NCBI GenBank assembly: GCA_023898505.1
Contig: CP060226.1
Coordinates: forward strand, 806,001 to 870,000
Source of the DNA: Candidatus Peribacteria bacterium
GTDB lineage: Bacteria; Patescibacteriota; Gracilibacteria; BD1-5; UBA6164
DNA length: 64,000 nt
Direction: 5' to 3'
The notes below the pieces were generated by a model. That model did no database searches. It saw only the letters and a program-made list of their open reading frames with translations, and was not told where the DNA came from. The position numbers and the translations under genes were made by a program. This document shows positions 30,659-41,328 of the stretch, piece after piece. The first letter of the stretch is position 1. The number at the start of each line of letters is the position of its first letter.

Positions 30659-31030
30659 ATGAAATCCTTCCTATCAACCATTTGTATAGTGTGTCTTGCG
30701 ATTCTGCCTTTGTCGGCTCAGGCAAATTTGAGCGATGAACAAAAATTAAAACTCCAATATTATAAGCGTATCATCCTTTCTCGCGACTATATCCGTGATA
30801 ATTTCAAATCAGGAGACGCAATCAATAGAAAAATAAAAACTTACTTTATTGTACTACAGATTAAAAACAACGAACCAGAACTTTCCGAAAAACTCACAAA
30901 ATTACAAGAAAGACTTGAGCCAGTCTTAATCTCTCTCAGAGAAAAGAAAGTTCTCACTAAAAAAGAAGCAAAGACTCTCAATCTTGCAGAAAATCTATAC
31001 CTGAGGACTAGAATCTTGCTTGATTATTAG
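30659..31030 (+). CDS. Small secreted helical protein
   Basis: 123 residues with a signal peptide (FLSTICIVCLAILPLSAQA). The mature part is charged and helical. Its layout (Tyr-rich start, KIKTYFIVLQ, EKLTKLQERL, LTKKEAKTLNLAENL) echoes the N-terminal 100 residues of the preceding 872-residue protein (FYIQQKKAL..., LIKVRNKLTDIE..., SEKEKNTLKVIQYF), suggesting a shared domain. The last 23 nt overlap the 3' end of dnaE on the other strand. Confidence 0.65.
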   Translation: MKSFLSTICIVCLAILPLSAQANLSDEQKLKLQYYKRIILSRDYIRDNFKSGDAINRKIKTYFIVLQIKNNEPELSEKLTKLQERLEPVLISLREKKVLTKKEAKTLNLAENLYLRTRILLDY

Positions 31031-34000
31031 GCCCCCACTTTTCCTGTATCCAATTTTCTAGTTGCTCCAGTACACCTATCTTCATCTTTGTATCAATCTT
31101 TTGTCCTTGGAGATAAATATACACCGAAATATATCCCCTTGGTTCTGACATCAAAAAGGCTTTCAAATCATGAAGGTCTTCTTTTTTTGCATGAGATGGG
31201 ACCTCGATTACATACTCTTCCTCCATCACTTGACCTGATACTTCAGCCCTATTTATAGCAATTTTCTCCTCTAACTGACTTTCAAACTGTTCCCCGCTTC
31301 ATTCACTCATACTTTCCTCTAGAGGCCCCTCTGGATCGTCTTTTGTAGTATCTTCTATAAGGACATTGAGCGCGACATCCCTAAGCCTTCTTTTGGATGA
31401 CAATAGTGACATCTCTTCTGCTTGCTGTCGTACTTGTGTAATCGTCGCAATCTTTATATCCCTTGCCTGCAACCCCTTACGTCCATATTCGAAATTGACA
31501 GATAACTGTCCATTTACAATCACTATTTTCCCCTCTTGTAGCTTCTGTTCATATTTCTCCACATCTTTTGGAAATATCACTACTTCAAACTCATAATCAA
31601 AACCGTCACACTTGAGAAATACCATCGGTTTCCCGCCTTTTGTAATAATCTTACGAAGGTCCGTAATAAGTCCAACTGCCTGTACAATTTCCTGCTTTTC
31701 TTCAACCCTTTGAGAAGCTTTCTTTGATTCATTTCCATCTGAACCTGTTTGAGTATCTTCGATACTGTCTTTCTCATACTTCTCTGGATGTTCTTTCTTA
31801 TCTATTTCAAGAAGCTCCTCCATAGACATCTTCAGCTTTTTGATATTACTACTTCTACGCTGACAGTACCTGGCTAACCCGTCAAGTGGGTGACCCGAAA
31901 CATAGAGCCCAAGCATCTCTTTTTCTCCTATCAGCTTCTCTTCAAATACCATCGCAGGTACATCTTTGAGTTCAAGGGCGTCCTCAAAATTATCGGTCGC
32001 ATCAAAGAGTCCTATTTGGTTCGTTTCCTTCTTTCTTTCATCTCTACGCGAAAATTGTATCATCGCATCAATCGAGGCAAACATCTGTCCACGTTCACCA
32101 AGATCATCCATCGCACCAGACAAGATCAAGGCCTCAAGAGATTTCTTATTTACTACTTCTTTTCCACAGAGTTCGATAAACTGTTCGAGTGATTCAAAAC
32201 CACCCCTAGATTCTTGCTCAGAATCTTTCCCCTCCTTAGTAAGGAGGGGATTAAGGGGAGGTCTCATATCTAATATCTTATTAATCGGACCATCCCCGAC
32301 TCCCTTTATTGCTTTGAGTCCAAATCTAATCTGAGTATCAGAGATATAGGTAAAGTGCTTCATTGACTCATTGACACTCGGAGGAAGGACTTCTACCGCC
32401 TTTGACTCACACTCTCCCACTTCAAGTACGACGCGCTCCATATTTTCTTCGTCGGAAACCATAAGCGAGGTTAAAAACTCAGTACGGTAGTAGGCCTTGA
32501 GATAGGCGGTCTGATAGGCAATAAAGGCGTAACATGCCGCATGCGATTTGTTAAATGAATAATTCGCCGCTGGCTGGATCATCTCCGTATAGATGTATCG
32601 ACTCGTCTCTGGTTTATAGCCCTTATACTTTTCTGCCTTTTCAATAAACTCCTTTTTCAGCGCCTCGATGACTTCGATTTTTTTCTTTCCGACTCATCTT
32701 CTGAGCAGATCAGCTTCACCCAGTGAAAATCACGCCATATACTGTACGATAAACATGAGCTGTTCTTGATATACGGCAATCCCATACGAGACATCAAGAA
32801 TCTGTTTGAGATCTTCTTCTAGCTTGCGTTTTTCTTCAAGTATTTCTTCCTCACCATATCCCGCTTCTTCTAAAATCTTACGAAGGTCTGGTGTCAGATA
32901 CATAATCTCTTCTCTGCCATATTTTCTATCGATATAGGCAGGGATATAGGCAAGCGGTCCTGGACGATAGAGCGATACCATGGCTATCAAATCTTCAAAG
33001 GTATTTGGTTTGAGGTCACGAAGATATTTACGCATCCCATCGGATTCAAACTGAAATACTCCCGTCGTATCTCCCGCGGCAAAGACTTCAAATACTTTCT
33101 GGTCATCTAAATCTACTTTCAAGATATCGACATCTATCCCCTTGTTGTTTTTTATAATTCTCTGAGCACGTTTGATAATCGTCAGATTTCTCAAACCCAA
33201 AAAGTCCATCTTTAAGAGCCCAAGATCTTCGAGAGGGTAGGCACTATACTGGGTAACAATGGCACTATCATCTTTTGGTGGGTGCTGTAACCCCGTAAAA
33301 TTTGTCATCGGCTCTGGAGCAATAATTACTGCACAGGCATGAACTCAAATCTGGCGAACATTTCCCTCGATCTTCAACGCATCATCGATAATCTGCTGAT
33401 ACTTTTTATTGGCATCATAGGCCTGCTTAAACTCGATACTATCTTCCAAGGCCGCCTTGAGCTTTGTTCCTGGCTTTTCTGGTATGAGTTTTGCAAGCTC
33501 ATTCATTTCCCCAAACGGTATTCCACGAACCCTTCCGACATCTTTTACGGCCGCACGAGCCGCAAAGGTTCCAAACGTACAAATCTGTGCCACATGGTCA
33601 GAACCATACTTTTGACGACAATAATCTACCACCCTATCACGCTCATTATCAGCAAAATCGGTGTCGATATCTGGCATCGATACCCTGGCAGGATTGAGAA
33701 ATCTCTCAAACAGGAGGTCATAATCCAGCGGATTTAGATCGGTGATACCAGATAAATAGGCCATAAGCGAACCTGCAGCAGACCCCCTTCCTGGACCAAC
33801 AGGGATATCATGATCTCTCGCCCAATTGATATAATCTGCTACGATGAGGAAGTAGGCATCAAACCCCATCTCATGAATTACCGCTAACTCGTACTCAAGT
33901 CGGTCGATATACATCTGCTGCTCTTCTGTGAGGGTAGAAATAAACCCTTTCTTTTTATCGGTATAATAGGTAAGGGAAAGGTCTTTCAACTCCTGAGGAG

Positions 34001-35162
34001 AGGTATCTGTCAGTTTTTTCTCAAGTCCTGGTTTATCCAGCTTTTTTATACACTCAAAGATATCTGCTTCTTGTAGGCCGTATTCAAACCTCCAATTGAG
34101 ACCGATAAACGACAAATAACGAAGATACCATTCTGATGACGAAAGCTTTTGAATTATCTGGGAAGCCTCCTCTGCATATTCATTTTCTTCAAGAGCAACC
34201 GCCCTCTCATAAATCTTTTGATCTTCTTCTGGAAGTTCGAAAACAGGAATCAAAATCCCTCCAGTTTCAATGTGGATATCAATCATAGAGGCAATCTTTT
34301 CGGTGTTTTGGATGGCTTCTGGTAAAAATCCGAAGAGTGACTCCATCTCATCTGAAGTCAAAAACGCATAGTCTCCCTGGATACGAGTTGGTCTATCCGG
34401 ATTTTCTATCTCATGTCCGGTACCAAGTGCCTGGATAACGTCTTGTGTCGTCTTATCCTCTTTATGGATATAGTAACAATTATTCGTCGCAACTACGGGG
34501 ATGTGATAGGTAGTATGTATGTCGATCAATCTATCCGTCACCAACTTCTGCTTCGGGATGTCATCATGATACAACAACTCTAGATAGTAATTTTCTTTCC
34601 CAAATAACTCTTGATATACCGAAATACGTGCAACTATTTCCTCGTCCGTTTTCCCCGCTAAAACATAGTATGGGATCTCTCCCGTAATTGGTCATGAAAG
34701 ACAAACGATATCTAATCCCCCCTCCGACTCCCCCCTAGCAAGGGGGAGAGAATCATTTCCCCCTCCTTCGTAGGGAGGGGTTAGGGGAGGGCTAGATAGC
34801 TTCAACCCTACGATATCTTCAAACTGAATCTTCGGCGTCTTTCCAGGATTATCGAGACTCGCCTTTGAAACCAAGGAAATAATATTTCTATATCCTTGTA
34901 AACTCTTCGCCAACAGCACAAGCTTATGGTTCATCGTGGGATCAAGTTCTGATTGGACATAGATCTCCGTCCCAAGTATTGGCTGTATTCACTCTGATTT
35001 ACACGCCTTATACAATTCATGACACCCGTGGATATTACCAGTGTCAGTAATCGCCACTGCAGACATACCAAGCTCTTTTGCCTTTTTCGCGTATGCTGAT
35101 GGTTTTGGAAGTCCTTCAAGGATAGAGAAATGCGAGTGATTATGTAAGTGAACAAACGACAT
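31008..35162 (-). CDS. dnaE: DNA polymerase III subunit alpha
   Basis: 1384 residues, the replicative polymerase. Order: PHP domain (FVHLHNHSHFSILEG), palm with GPGRGSAAGSLMAYLSGIT and catalytic PDIDTDF, EGNVRQIGVHACAVIIAP with Gly from UGA, LYRPGPL, SYGIAVYQEQ, NKSHAACYAFIAYQTAYLKAYY, C-terminal OB fold (AVGLITDLRKIITKGGKPMVF) and a short tau-binding-like tail. Five UGA-Gly codons were seen. Two palindromic insertions are translated in frame: one in the PHP region (34716-34793) and one in the fingers/tandem-HhH region (32200-32262). The 3' end overlaps the small secreted protein gene by 23 nt. Confidence 0.96.
32200..32262. repeat. Palindromic element inside dnaE (distal)
   Basis: CCCCTCCTTAGTAAGGAGGGG with flanks; in frame it encodes RPPLNPLLTKEGKDSEQESR. 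NPLLTKEG-type peptides are the typical translation of such palindromes in other bacteria. Confidence 0.8.
34716..34793. repeat. Palindromic element inside dnaE (PHP domain)
   Basis: Two GC-rich palindromes (CCCCCCTAGCAAGGGGG and CCCCCTCCTTCGTAGGGAGGGG) in tandem; in frame they encode SPPLTPPYEGGGNDSLPLAR plus GESEGG. The reading frame is kept. Confidence 0.85.
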
Positions 35163-35248
35163 TTGAGAAGTGAGAAATTAGAAGTTAGAAGTAAGAAGTT
35201 GAAAATGATTGTATAAAAAAAAGAGGAAAATTCTAGTATAATTTTTAC

Positions 35249-36049
35249 TTACAATGAAACGGAATCGATAAGCGCAAGTTTATTTTTTTTCCACTCACTG
35301 GACCACCTCGTTGCTAGCTCTACTTCGATAATTTTTCTCTCTTGTTCTTTTCCCCATATCATCGAGTGTCCCGTCTTTTGCTCTGGTGATAATTCATGCC
35401 AGTGTCCCATTAAAAAGATACGATATCCAGACAGATCGCTATAGCGACGAACTCGCTTATCCGCATTGAGAGAAAAGACGGTTTCCCAACGACTATGAAA
35501 GGTGTAGATACGGGAGATTTCCTTTTTTTCTATAAAGTCTATAAGTGACGAAATCTCGGGCTCACTGGCTGGTTTTTGTCCCCCAGATACCTCGTATCTT
35601 TTCCCCGCGACAAATAACTTCGATTTCTTTGACCAATTATAGGTCGGAAAATTTCGATTCAAGTCTACGTTTCTTGCATTTGTCTTTCCTTTTCGTCCAC
35701 CGTGAAAATAATCTCGCTGCTTCTTTGCCTCCTCATAGCCATCCAGATTGAGGCAAGGGATAACATAGACCGTTACCTTTTCTGAATCATACGGACATGC
35801 TTGAAATAGATAGTTTACCCAGCGATTCATGAGCTTTACTGTCCCAACTTCATTTCCATGAATCCCTCAAAAATAGAGTATCTTTTTCTTTCCGTTTCAG
35901 AATTTATAGCGATATATCTCTCGTCATTCTACCGTTTTTCCTATCGATTTTGCTTTGATCTCAGGAAGTATCTCTGGAGTATCAAAAAGAGTATCCCACA
36001 TACCCCAAAGTCCTCGATACCATAATCCAAGTATTGATTTAAGTGACAT
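35249..36049 (-). CDS. M14-family zinc carboxypeptidase (MpaA/murein-peptide amidase-like)
   Basis: 266 residues. Zinc ligands appear in GGIHGNEVGT (His-x-x-Glu, first Gly from UGA) and TFHSRWE. VDLNRNFPTYNW supplies the substrate-carboxylate Asn-Arg, and the general base Glu may be in IIEVELAT. NARNVDLNRNFP is typical of the MpaA group, which trims peptidoglycan tripeptides. Three UGA-Gly codons lie in the first 70 residues. It starts 9 nt after the flavoreductase gene, suggesting an operon with that gene and the Nudix gene. Confidence 0.85.
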
Positions 36050-36058
36050 ACCAAGAAA

Positions 36059-36562
36059 CTAAGAAATATTTTCAAGCAACCCCTTCATCTTGTCGATAAC
36101 TTTTGGATTTAAGATTTTCCCTTCAGAAAAATCTTCGTGCATGGTATGTACCACAGGAAGAATCATCTGTACATGGTCATGTAAACCAAGCACTTTAGAA
36201 AGCTCTGCATATCCATCGGCAAACGAACGAACCGAGTACGAGTTATGCATCACTCCACACCTTTTCCCCTGCATATCGTGGGAAAAGATATCGATGAAGT
36301 TTTTACACACTCCTGAAAAACTATAGTTATAGACTGGATACGCCAGTACATAGGCGTCTGCCGAGAGTACTTTTTCGTGTATTTGTTGCATATCGGTGTT
36401 ATAGCTTTCGATTTTCCCTCCATGGCACAGCTCGAAATCATAGTCTCGTACATCGAGAAGTTCTGCTTGTATCCCAAGATTGTCTGCTTCTCCCAAAAGA
36501 GTCTTCGCAGCAATCGCGGTTTTGGACTGGGGGTTTAAAGATGTCTGGATGATAAGGAGCAT
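36059..36562 (-). CDS. NAD(P)H-dependent FMN reductase (flavodoxin-like fold)
   Basis: 167 residues without UGA. The start MLLIIQTSLNPQSKTAIAAK is the phosphate-binding loop of the NADPH-dependent FMN reductase family, and AYPVYNYSFSGVCKNFIDIF is the conserved flavin-binding block (usually PxYNxSxPG-x-LKxxID). It could supply reduced flavin or act as a quinone/azo reductase. Preceded by the Nudix gene (gap 3 nt) and followed by the M14 peptidase. Confidence 0.85.
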   Translation of the reverse strand: MLLIIQTSLNPQSKTAIAAKTLLGEADNLGIQAELLDVRDYDFELCHGGKIESYNTDMQQIHEKVLSADAYVLAYPVYNYSFSGVCKNFIDIFSHDMQGKRCGVMHNSYSVRSFADGYAELSKVLGLHDHVQMILPVVHTMHEDFSEGKILNPKVIDKMKGLLENIS

Positions 36563-36565
36563 ATT

Positions 36566-37219
36566 TTACGTACTTAAGAATCTAATCATTTCTCTAAAAT
36601 TGTTCTCATAGTTCTTGATGTAGTAGTGTAGATCTTGCGTAAACATGGCAGGAAATTGCTCAAGCTCGCTTTTTAACTCATCAAGAGAGTAAAAGAGTAT
36701 CCCCTTCGCTTCTTTATCCACATTTTTTACACTTCCTCCATACACCCCCATATACAGGTGAGTTTTGTTCGCAATCACGACCCCCTTAGAATCAATCATC
36801 TTTGGTATATGCACAATCTGCGTATCAATATGTTCGATAACCGATATCAAAGTTAAGTAGTCCTCTAGCACGGTATATGTCTTTAAAAAATCCGCATGGC
36901 TTCTAAGAACAATTGAAGGCACTTGTAATTCCTGTACACTTTCAAGCATGACGGTAAAGTCGGCAGTATCTCCGTTTTTTATATGACCGCCTATGGACTT
37001 ATCAATGAGTGAAGGATTATGGTTTTTATGACTCGCTCTTTTTTGAAGGATAAGTTCACCGCTTTCATTCAGCAAAAATATATTGATGACCTCTACACCC
37101 TTTGTTGGATATCCCTCTTTTTTAAATTGTGCTACTTGTTCATCGTAAAACCTATCCCTATCCATCGGGATAATAATATCCGGCCTATCAAGGTGAAATG
37201 AATTGATTATTTCTGCCAT
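36566..37219 (-). CDS. Nudix-like protein with degenerate Nudix box
   Basis: 217 residues. EVINIFLLNESGELILQKRASHKNHNPSLIDKSIGGHI (read in parts) is the fold of the IPP-isomerase/YfcD Nudix branch. The Nudix box should read GX5EX7REUXEEXGU. Here it is GHIKNGD-x7-LESVQEL: the first Glu is Asp, the Arg is Leu and one Glu is Gln, so catalysis is doubtful. The rest (ILFYSLDELKSELEQFPAMFTQDLHYYI) matches the usual C-terminal helices of that branch. It may bind rather than hydrolyse a diphosphate. Confidence 0.75.
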   Translation of the reverse strand: MAEIINSFHLDRPDIIIPMDRDRFYDEQVAQFKKEGYPTKGVEVINIFLLNESGELILQKRASHKNHNPSLIDKSIGGHIKNGDTADFTVMLESVQELQVPSIVLRSHADFLKTYTVLEDYLTLISVIEHIDTQIVHIPKMIDSKGVVIANKTHLYMGVYGGSVKNVDKEAKGILFYSLDELKSELEQFPAMFTQDLHYYIKNYENNFREMIRFLST

Positions 37220-37235
37220 AATACAAATTTAAAAA

Positions 37236-37688
37236 CTATTTTGATTTCCCTTTTCCTCTTTTCTTTCAACCTTTCCCACTTCTTCCTGGTCACTTAGGAA
37301 GAGACATATCAATTGTCATTCCTATTGGTTCAAGCGGCATATCTAGCAAAGAATTAGCCCCTGATCAAAGCCCTCCAGGAACAGCTGCAACAGCGTATCC
37401 TGAGGGTCATCATGAAACATTTGGATGAATCATAAAGTTATCTCCTCGCCCTCAAATAAGTCAAACAATATTTCCTCCTAGATCTACTCATACCATAAGC
37501 ACCCCCACTAACTCCTCAATTTCACTTACAGATGATAATACATCTGGATGTAACGCCCCCTGAGATATAGGCACGGGAGCCATCAGGAAGGGGGCTTCAT
37601 GATTAATTCTAGCGTGAGTTTTATATAATTCCTTCCTTATGGCTACGGGTAATCTTTTCTTTCAGGCATCTTCACCAATAGTATCCAT
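37236..37688 (-). CDS. Gly-rich hypothetical protein with basic tail, visible only in code 25
   Basis: 150 residues from ATG 37688 to UAG 37236 with nine UGA-Gly codons. No longer ORF exists there under the standard code. Residues 1-60 hold PVAIRKELYKTHARINHEAP and a Pro/Ala segment. Residues ~62-120 are hydrophobic and Gly-rich (LVGVLMVGVDLGGNIVGLIGG, YAVAAVPGGLGSGANS, read in parts). The last 20 residues are Lys/Gly/Arg-rich (KGPGRSGKGGKKRGKGKSK). No family recognised. It lies 55 nt downstream of lysS and 16 nt upstream of the Nudix gene on the same strand. Confidence 0.6.
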
Positions 37689-37743
37689 TCACTGTCAATC
37701 CCCCCCTGCAAACAAACCAGAATCAGTTATTCCTGTCATAGTA

Positions 37744-39825
37744 TTATTGATACAAACTAAACCCCTCCGTTGCTTTTTCGACCTCCTTTTTATTCCCAAA
37801 CACCAGCACTCCTAAGTACTCGATATCGCTGTGCTTTTTTGCTTTTGTTTTTTCTGCTACGACCGCGTCATCCGTAGTCTCGAGCATCTCGCGAGTAAAT
37901 TCGGATACTTCAAAATTATGGTGTTTCGCGTGCTGAAGTAATTCTTGAAGCGATGTACTGTCGGAAGTCTCTTTTACCATAATCGCGTGTTGTATATTGA
38001 GATGGATGTCGTGTCCATCATGCGTAGTCACCGTATCTTGCTCAAAGAGTTCTTTTCAACTTCTCGCTCAAAAAGCAGCACTCAAATGACCAATGGTATT
38101 GAGCTCTTGCCACTTTTCGGTACAAGCTGTTTTGTTGATTACGGCAACTGCAACTTTTGTTTCCTTTGATTTCCCCATCCCCGCCTCTGACTTTTCATCT
38201 TTCATAAGAGGAAAAAGTACGACATCGCGTAAATTTTCTTGGCCCATAAGGAGGGAAATAACCCTATCAAACCCCATTCCCCAACCAGACTGTGGAGGCA
38301 TCCCATACTCCATCGCCAGCACAAAGTCATTGTCCCCACTCGTTGCTTCCTCATCTCCAGCGGCGAGGGCACCCGATTGCGCATCAAAGTTTTCTTGTTG
38401 CTTCTTTGGATCCACCAGCTCACTATACGCCTTAAGTATTTCCCAACCATTGAGCACCACCTGAAACTGTTCAACGATATTTTCATCAGTATCTGACTGA
38501 CGAGCGAGTGGCTGCATCGTCTTTGGATAATTATACACAAATGCTGGACCAACTATGCTCGGACGAAGCACTTTTTTATAGAGATAGTCAATCATCGTTG
38601 CCGTTGCTTGGTGTTCTATTCCATCCCAGGTATACCCTGCTTGTTGTATATCGGCACGCAAGGTTTTTGCATCCTCTGGTCAATACTTACTGATGTCAAT
38701 CCCCGATTTTTCTTTTACTCCTGCAACATAGTCGATTCGTTGCCATGGAGTCGTAAAGTCAACCGTTTTCATATTTCCCTCTTTGTCTTTGATTTGTCTT
38801 TTCCTCTCAAGCTCAAGTTTATCAAACAGATAGTCAAAGAGCCCCTCAGTAAATCGGATATTGTCTTCAAAGTTCCACCAAGCAGCATAGTGCTCTACTA
38901 CTGAAAATTCCTGCATATGGCTTGGATCACTCCCTTCATTTCTAAAGTTCCTTCCGATTTCAAATACACGCTCAAATCTTCCAACTGTCGCCTTTTTTAA
39001 AGACGTCTCCGGAGCAATACGAAGATAAAAGTCCTCATTAAAATCATTATGATGGGTGATAAATGGTTTTGCTGCAGCACCCGATGCTGCATTTCCAAGA
39101 ATCGGAGTCTCTATTTCGACAAATCCCTGTTGCAGGTAAAACTCCCTTGTGTATCGGATATATTTACTACGAAAGAGAAATCTTTCATAACTCTCTTCAT
39201 TCATCACTAAATCAAGATACCTCTGTCTATAAATCGTCTCTTGGTCCTGGACTCCGTGAAACTTCTCTGGAAGTGGACGAACCGCTTTTGAAAGGATTTG
39301 AAAACTGCTGACAAATATGGTTAACTCTCCATGTTTCGTCATAAACAGCTCTCCCTCAACCCCGATATAGTCTCCAACCTGGCAAAATTTTTCAGCGATT
39401 TTATACGCCGACTTCTCCTCTCCTCCAACCACTAAACTTTGTACTTCTTCTCTTCCCGTAAAAAAAGAAACATTATCCTTCATAAAACATATCTGGATAT
39501 CCCCGCTATGGTCACGAAGTTTTCCAAAGGTCAGTTTTCACATCCCCCTGCTACTCATAATCCTTCCCGCAGTACGAACCTTCTTTTCTGCCCCTATCTC
39601 CATGAGTGTTTCTGCACTCCTCAATCATTGTCATTCCGTACTTGATACGGAATCATTATTTGTACTTTTACCTTTTAATGATCCCGAGGACTCGGGATGA
39701 CAGGAATTGCGCACCTCAGCTATATCTTGTTTCGCACGAAAATTATTCGCATAACAAATCACTCCCGCCTCCTGTAAATCCGCTATCTTTTTCTGTCTAT
39801 CCAGACTTTCCTTTGAGTATTCCAT
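37744..39825 (-). CDS. lysS: Lysyl-tRNA synthetase (class II) fused to a C-terminal DUF2000/PTH2-like domain
   Basis: 693 residues from the ATG giving MEYSKESLDRQKK; an ATG 33 nt upstream is less likely. Residues ~1-560 are class II LysRS: anticodon-binding OB fold, motif 2 FRNEGSDPSHMQEFSVVEHY, and motif 3 GMGFDRVISLLMGQENLRDVV. After that, about 140 residues (ETKVAVAVINKTA, NTIGHLSAAFGARSG, DGHDIHLNIQHAIMVKE, FTREMLETTDD) resemble DUF2000 proteins, which have the peptidyl-tRNA hydrolase 2 fold. Normal LysRS stops near 500 residues. An in-frame palindrome (39630-39703) adds ~28 residues near the N-terminus. UGA-Gly is used five or more times. Confidence 0.9.
39630..39703. repeat. Palindromic element inside lysS
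   Basis: The counterpart of the obg element (21719-21792), about 90% identical: ATTCCGTACTTGATACGGAAT, spacer, ATCCCGAGGACTCGGGAT. It encodes CHPESSGSLKGKSTNNDSVS and STEGQG in the lysS frame, using UGA for Gly twice. Confidence 0.85.
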
Positions 39826-40015
39826 ACCACCTTTTAAAAATATAAAAGCTACTTCCATTTGGGAAATAGCTGTCTTTAGATATTCTCTTACAAAAACAAA
39901 GCCATCCCCTTACACAGAGACAGATAGTTGTTTACTTTGTTTTTTTTGTAAATCCATATACTTTTCTAGAAAATAATTCTTGTATAAATCTATAAACTTT
40001 CTAAATTTTTGCAAA

Positions 40016-41194
40016 TTAAACTCCTAAGGTATGTCTAGCTAGTATGGCCCCCTTACGAAGTCAAAATCATAGTATCTTCGAATCTAAGCTTCCATCTTTC
40101 ATCACTTCCACATATGTCCTCGAACCATCACTAAGACTGATTTCGGCATATCATAGACCTGTTAATAAGGTAATTCATGTAATCTTTACATGTTTTGAAT
40201 GATTAAGCGATGCTTCCTCGTTCATAAAATCTATTCTTTTAAACTCAAAAAATGGTGGGTTTACATTAGCATACATACAATCTCCATCGGCTTCATAGTA
40301 TCCTTCAGGAATTACATATACTGTTCCTCGACTATGAATTTTATATCTATTGGCATATACACAACCTTCATAATTCATCAGCCCTCATTCTGTATGTACT
40401 GAAGACTTTACGAAAACATATTTTCAAGCAATTATCTTGTTTTGTAAATGAGAGATAGTATTTCCATCACTATCCTTTAGTACATTCATATTTTCATCAA
40501 TGAATTCATCCCCACTTTTTGTTGTTAGTTTAATATATTTTATACCATTCACTTCATACCCAGTATCAATAGAATGTACAACCTCTCAACGATGTTTAAA
40601 TATACCCCCATTTTTATCTATAAAGTGACTGTTATTTAATGGAGAGGATACCCACATATACCTCACGCCCCCCCACTCAATTGTACTTCCATTATTAGTA
40701 ACAATCTCTCCATCAGCATTAATAATACTAAAACCATTATAATACATGTTTTCATATATCTGATGATCGCTTCTTGGTTTACACTGACCACACCCCTTCA
40801 CTTTACTATGAGAAGCGGTTATTAAATCTATAACACTCATATTAATATTTTCCAATGTTGCAGGGGTTTCTCAGTATTGTTCAACGAGTCTTCTAATAGA
40901 AAGAATAAATGCCACAACCTGTGATAAATCGTATGGCTCCTCTCATCATTTATGGTCTCTCACTTGTACATATTTTCATCTAATAATATTTAGCAAGTTA
41001 GATACTTGCTGTGGATCTCTAAATACCTTTCTCAAAAACTCATCTCACTCTTGAGAAATAAGAATCAATTCACCTTTATTACCCGCTTGTGTATACATAT
41101 CTTTTAAAGCATGGAAAACAATAGGGGATTTTAAAACCTCTATAATATCGTTACAAGATTCATATCCTTCTGGACTTTGACTGCCTTCGTTCAT
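40016..41194 (-). CDS. Hypothetical protein with repeated beta-strand units
   Basis: 392 residues from ATG 41194 to UAA 40016, with more than ten UGA-Gly codons. Residues 1-120 are helical and polar. From ~130 on it is a series of beta-type units of the form F-x-I-x-x-x-D-G-x-I or Y-V-x-V-K-x-x-x-x-T-E-G (FSIINADGEIVTNNGS, SHFIDKNGGIFKH, RTYVEVMKDGSLDSK). A CGQC pair (~150) is present. No signal peptide is visible. The units recall WG/MORN-like repeats, but I cannot assign them. Divergent from the pilus-like operon; its promoter is at 41237-41264. Confidence 0.6.
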
Positions 41195-41236
41195 AAAGAC
41201 TATTTTTATTTACTACAATATTCCCCCCTAACCTTT

Positions 41237-41264
41237 AGCATATTTTATAATATTTCTTTGTCAA
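41237..41264 (-). promoter_or_regulatory. Promoter of the 40016-41194 gene
   Basis: -35 TTGACA (41259-41264), 16-bp spacer, -10 TATGCT (41237-41242). Confidence 0.75.
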
Positions 41265-41297
41265 ATCATTTATTTGTTGCGATACACGAACTTGTGC

Positions 41298-41303
41298 TAT
41301 AAT
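41298..41303 (+). promoter_or_regulatory. -10 element of the type IV secretion-like operon
   Basis: TATAAT 26 nt before the ATG at 41329. It overlaps an upstream in-frame ATG (41302), which therefore cannot be the start. A TTGCGA lies 15 bp upstream as a possible -35. Confidence 0.65.
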
Positions 41304-41328
41304 GAGACCAATATTACTATTTGCACAT

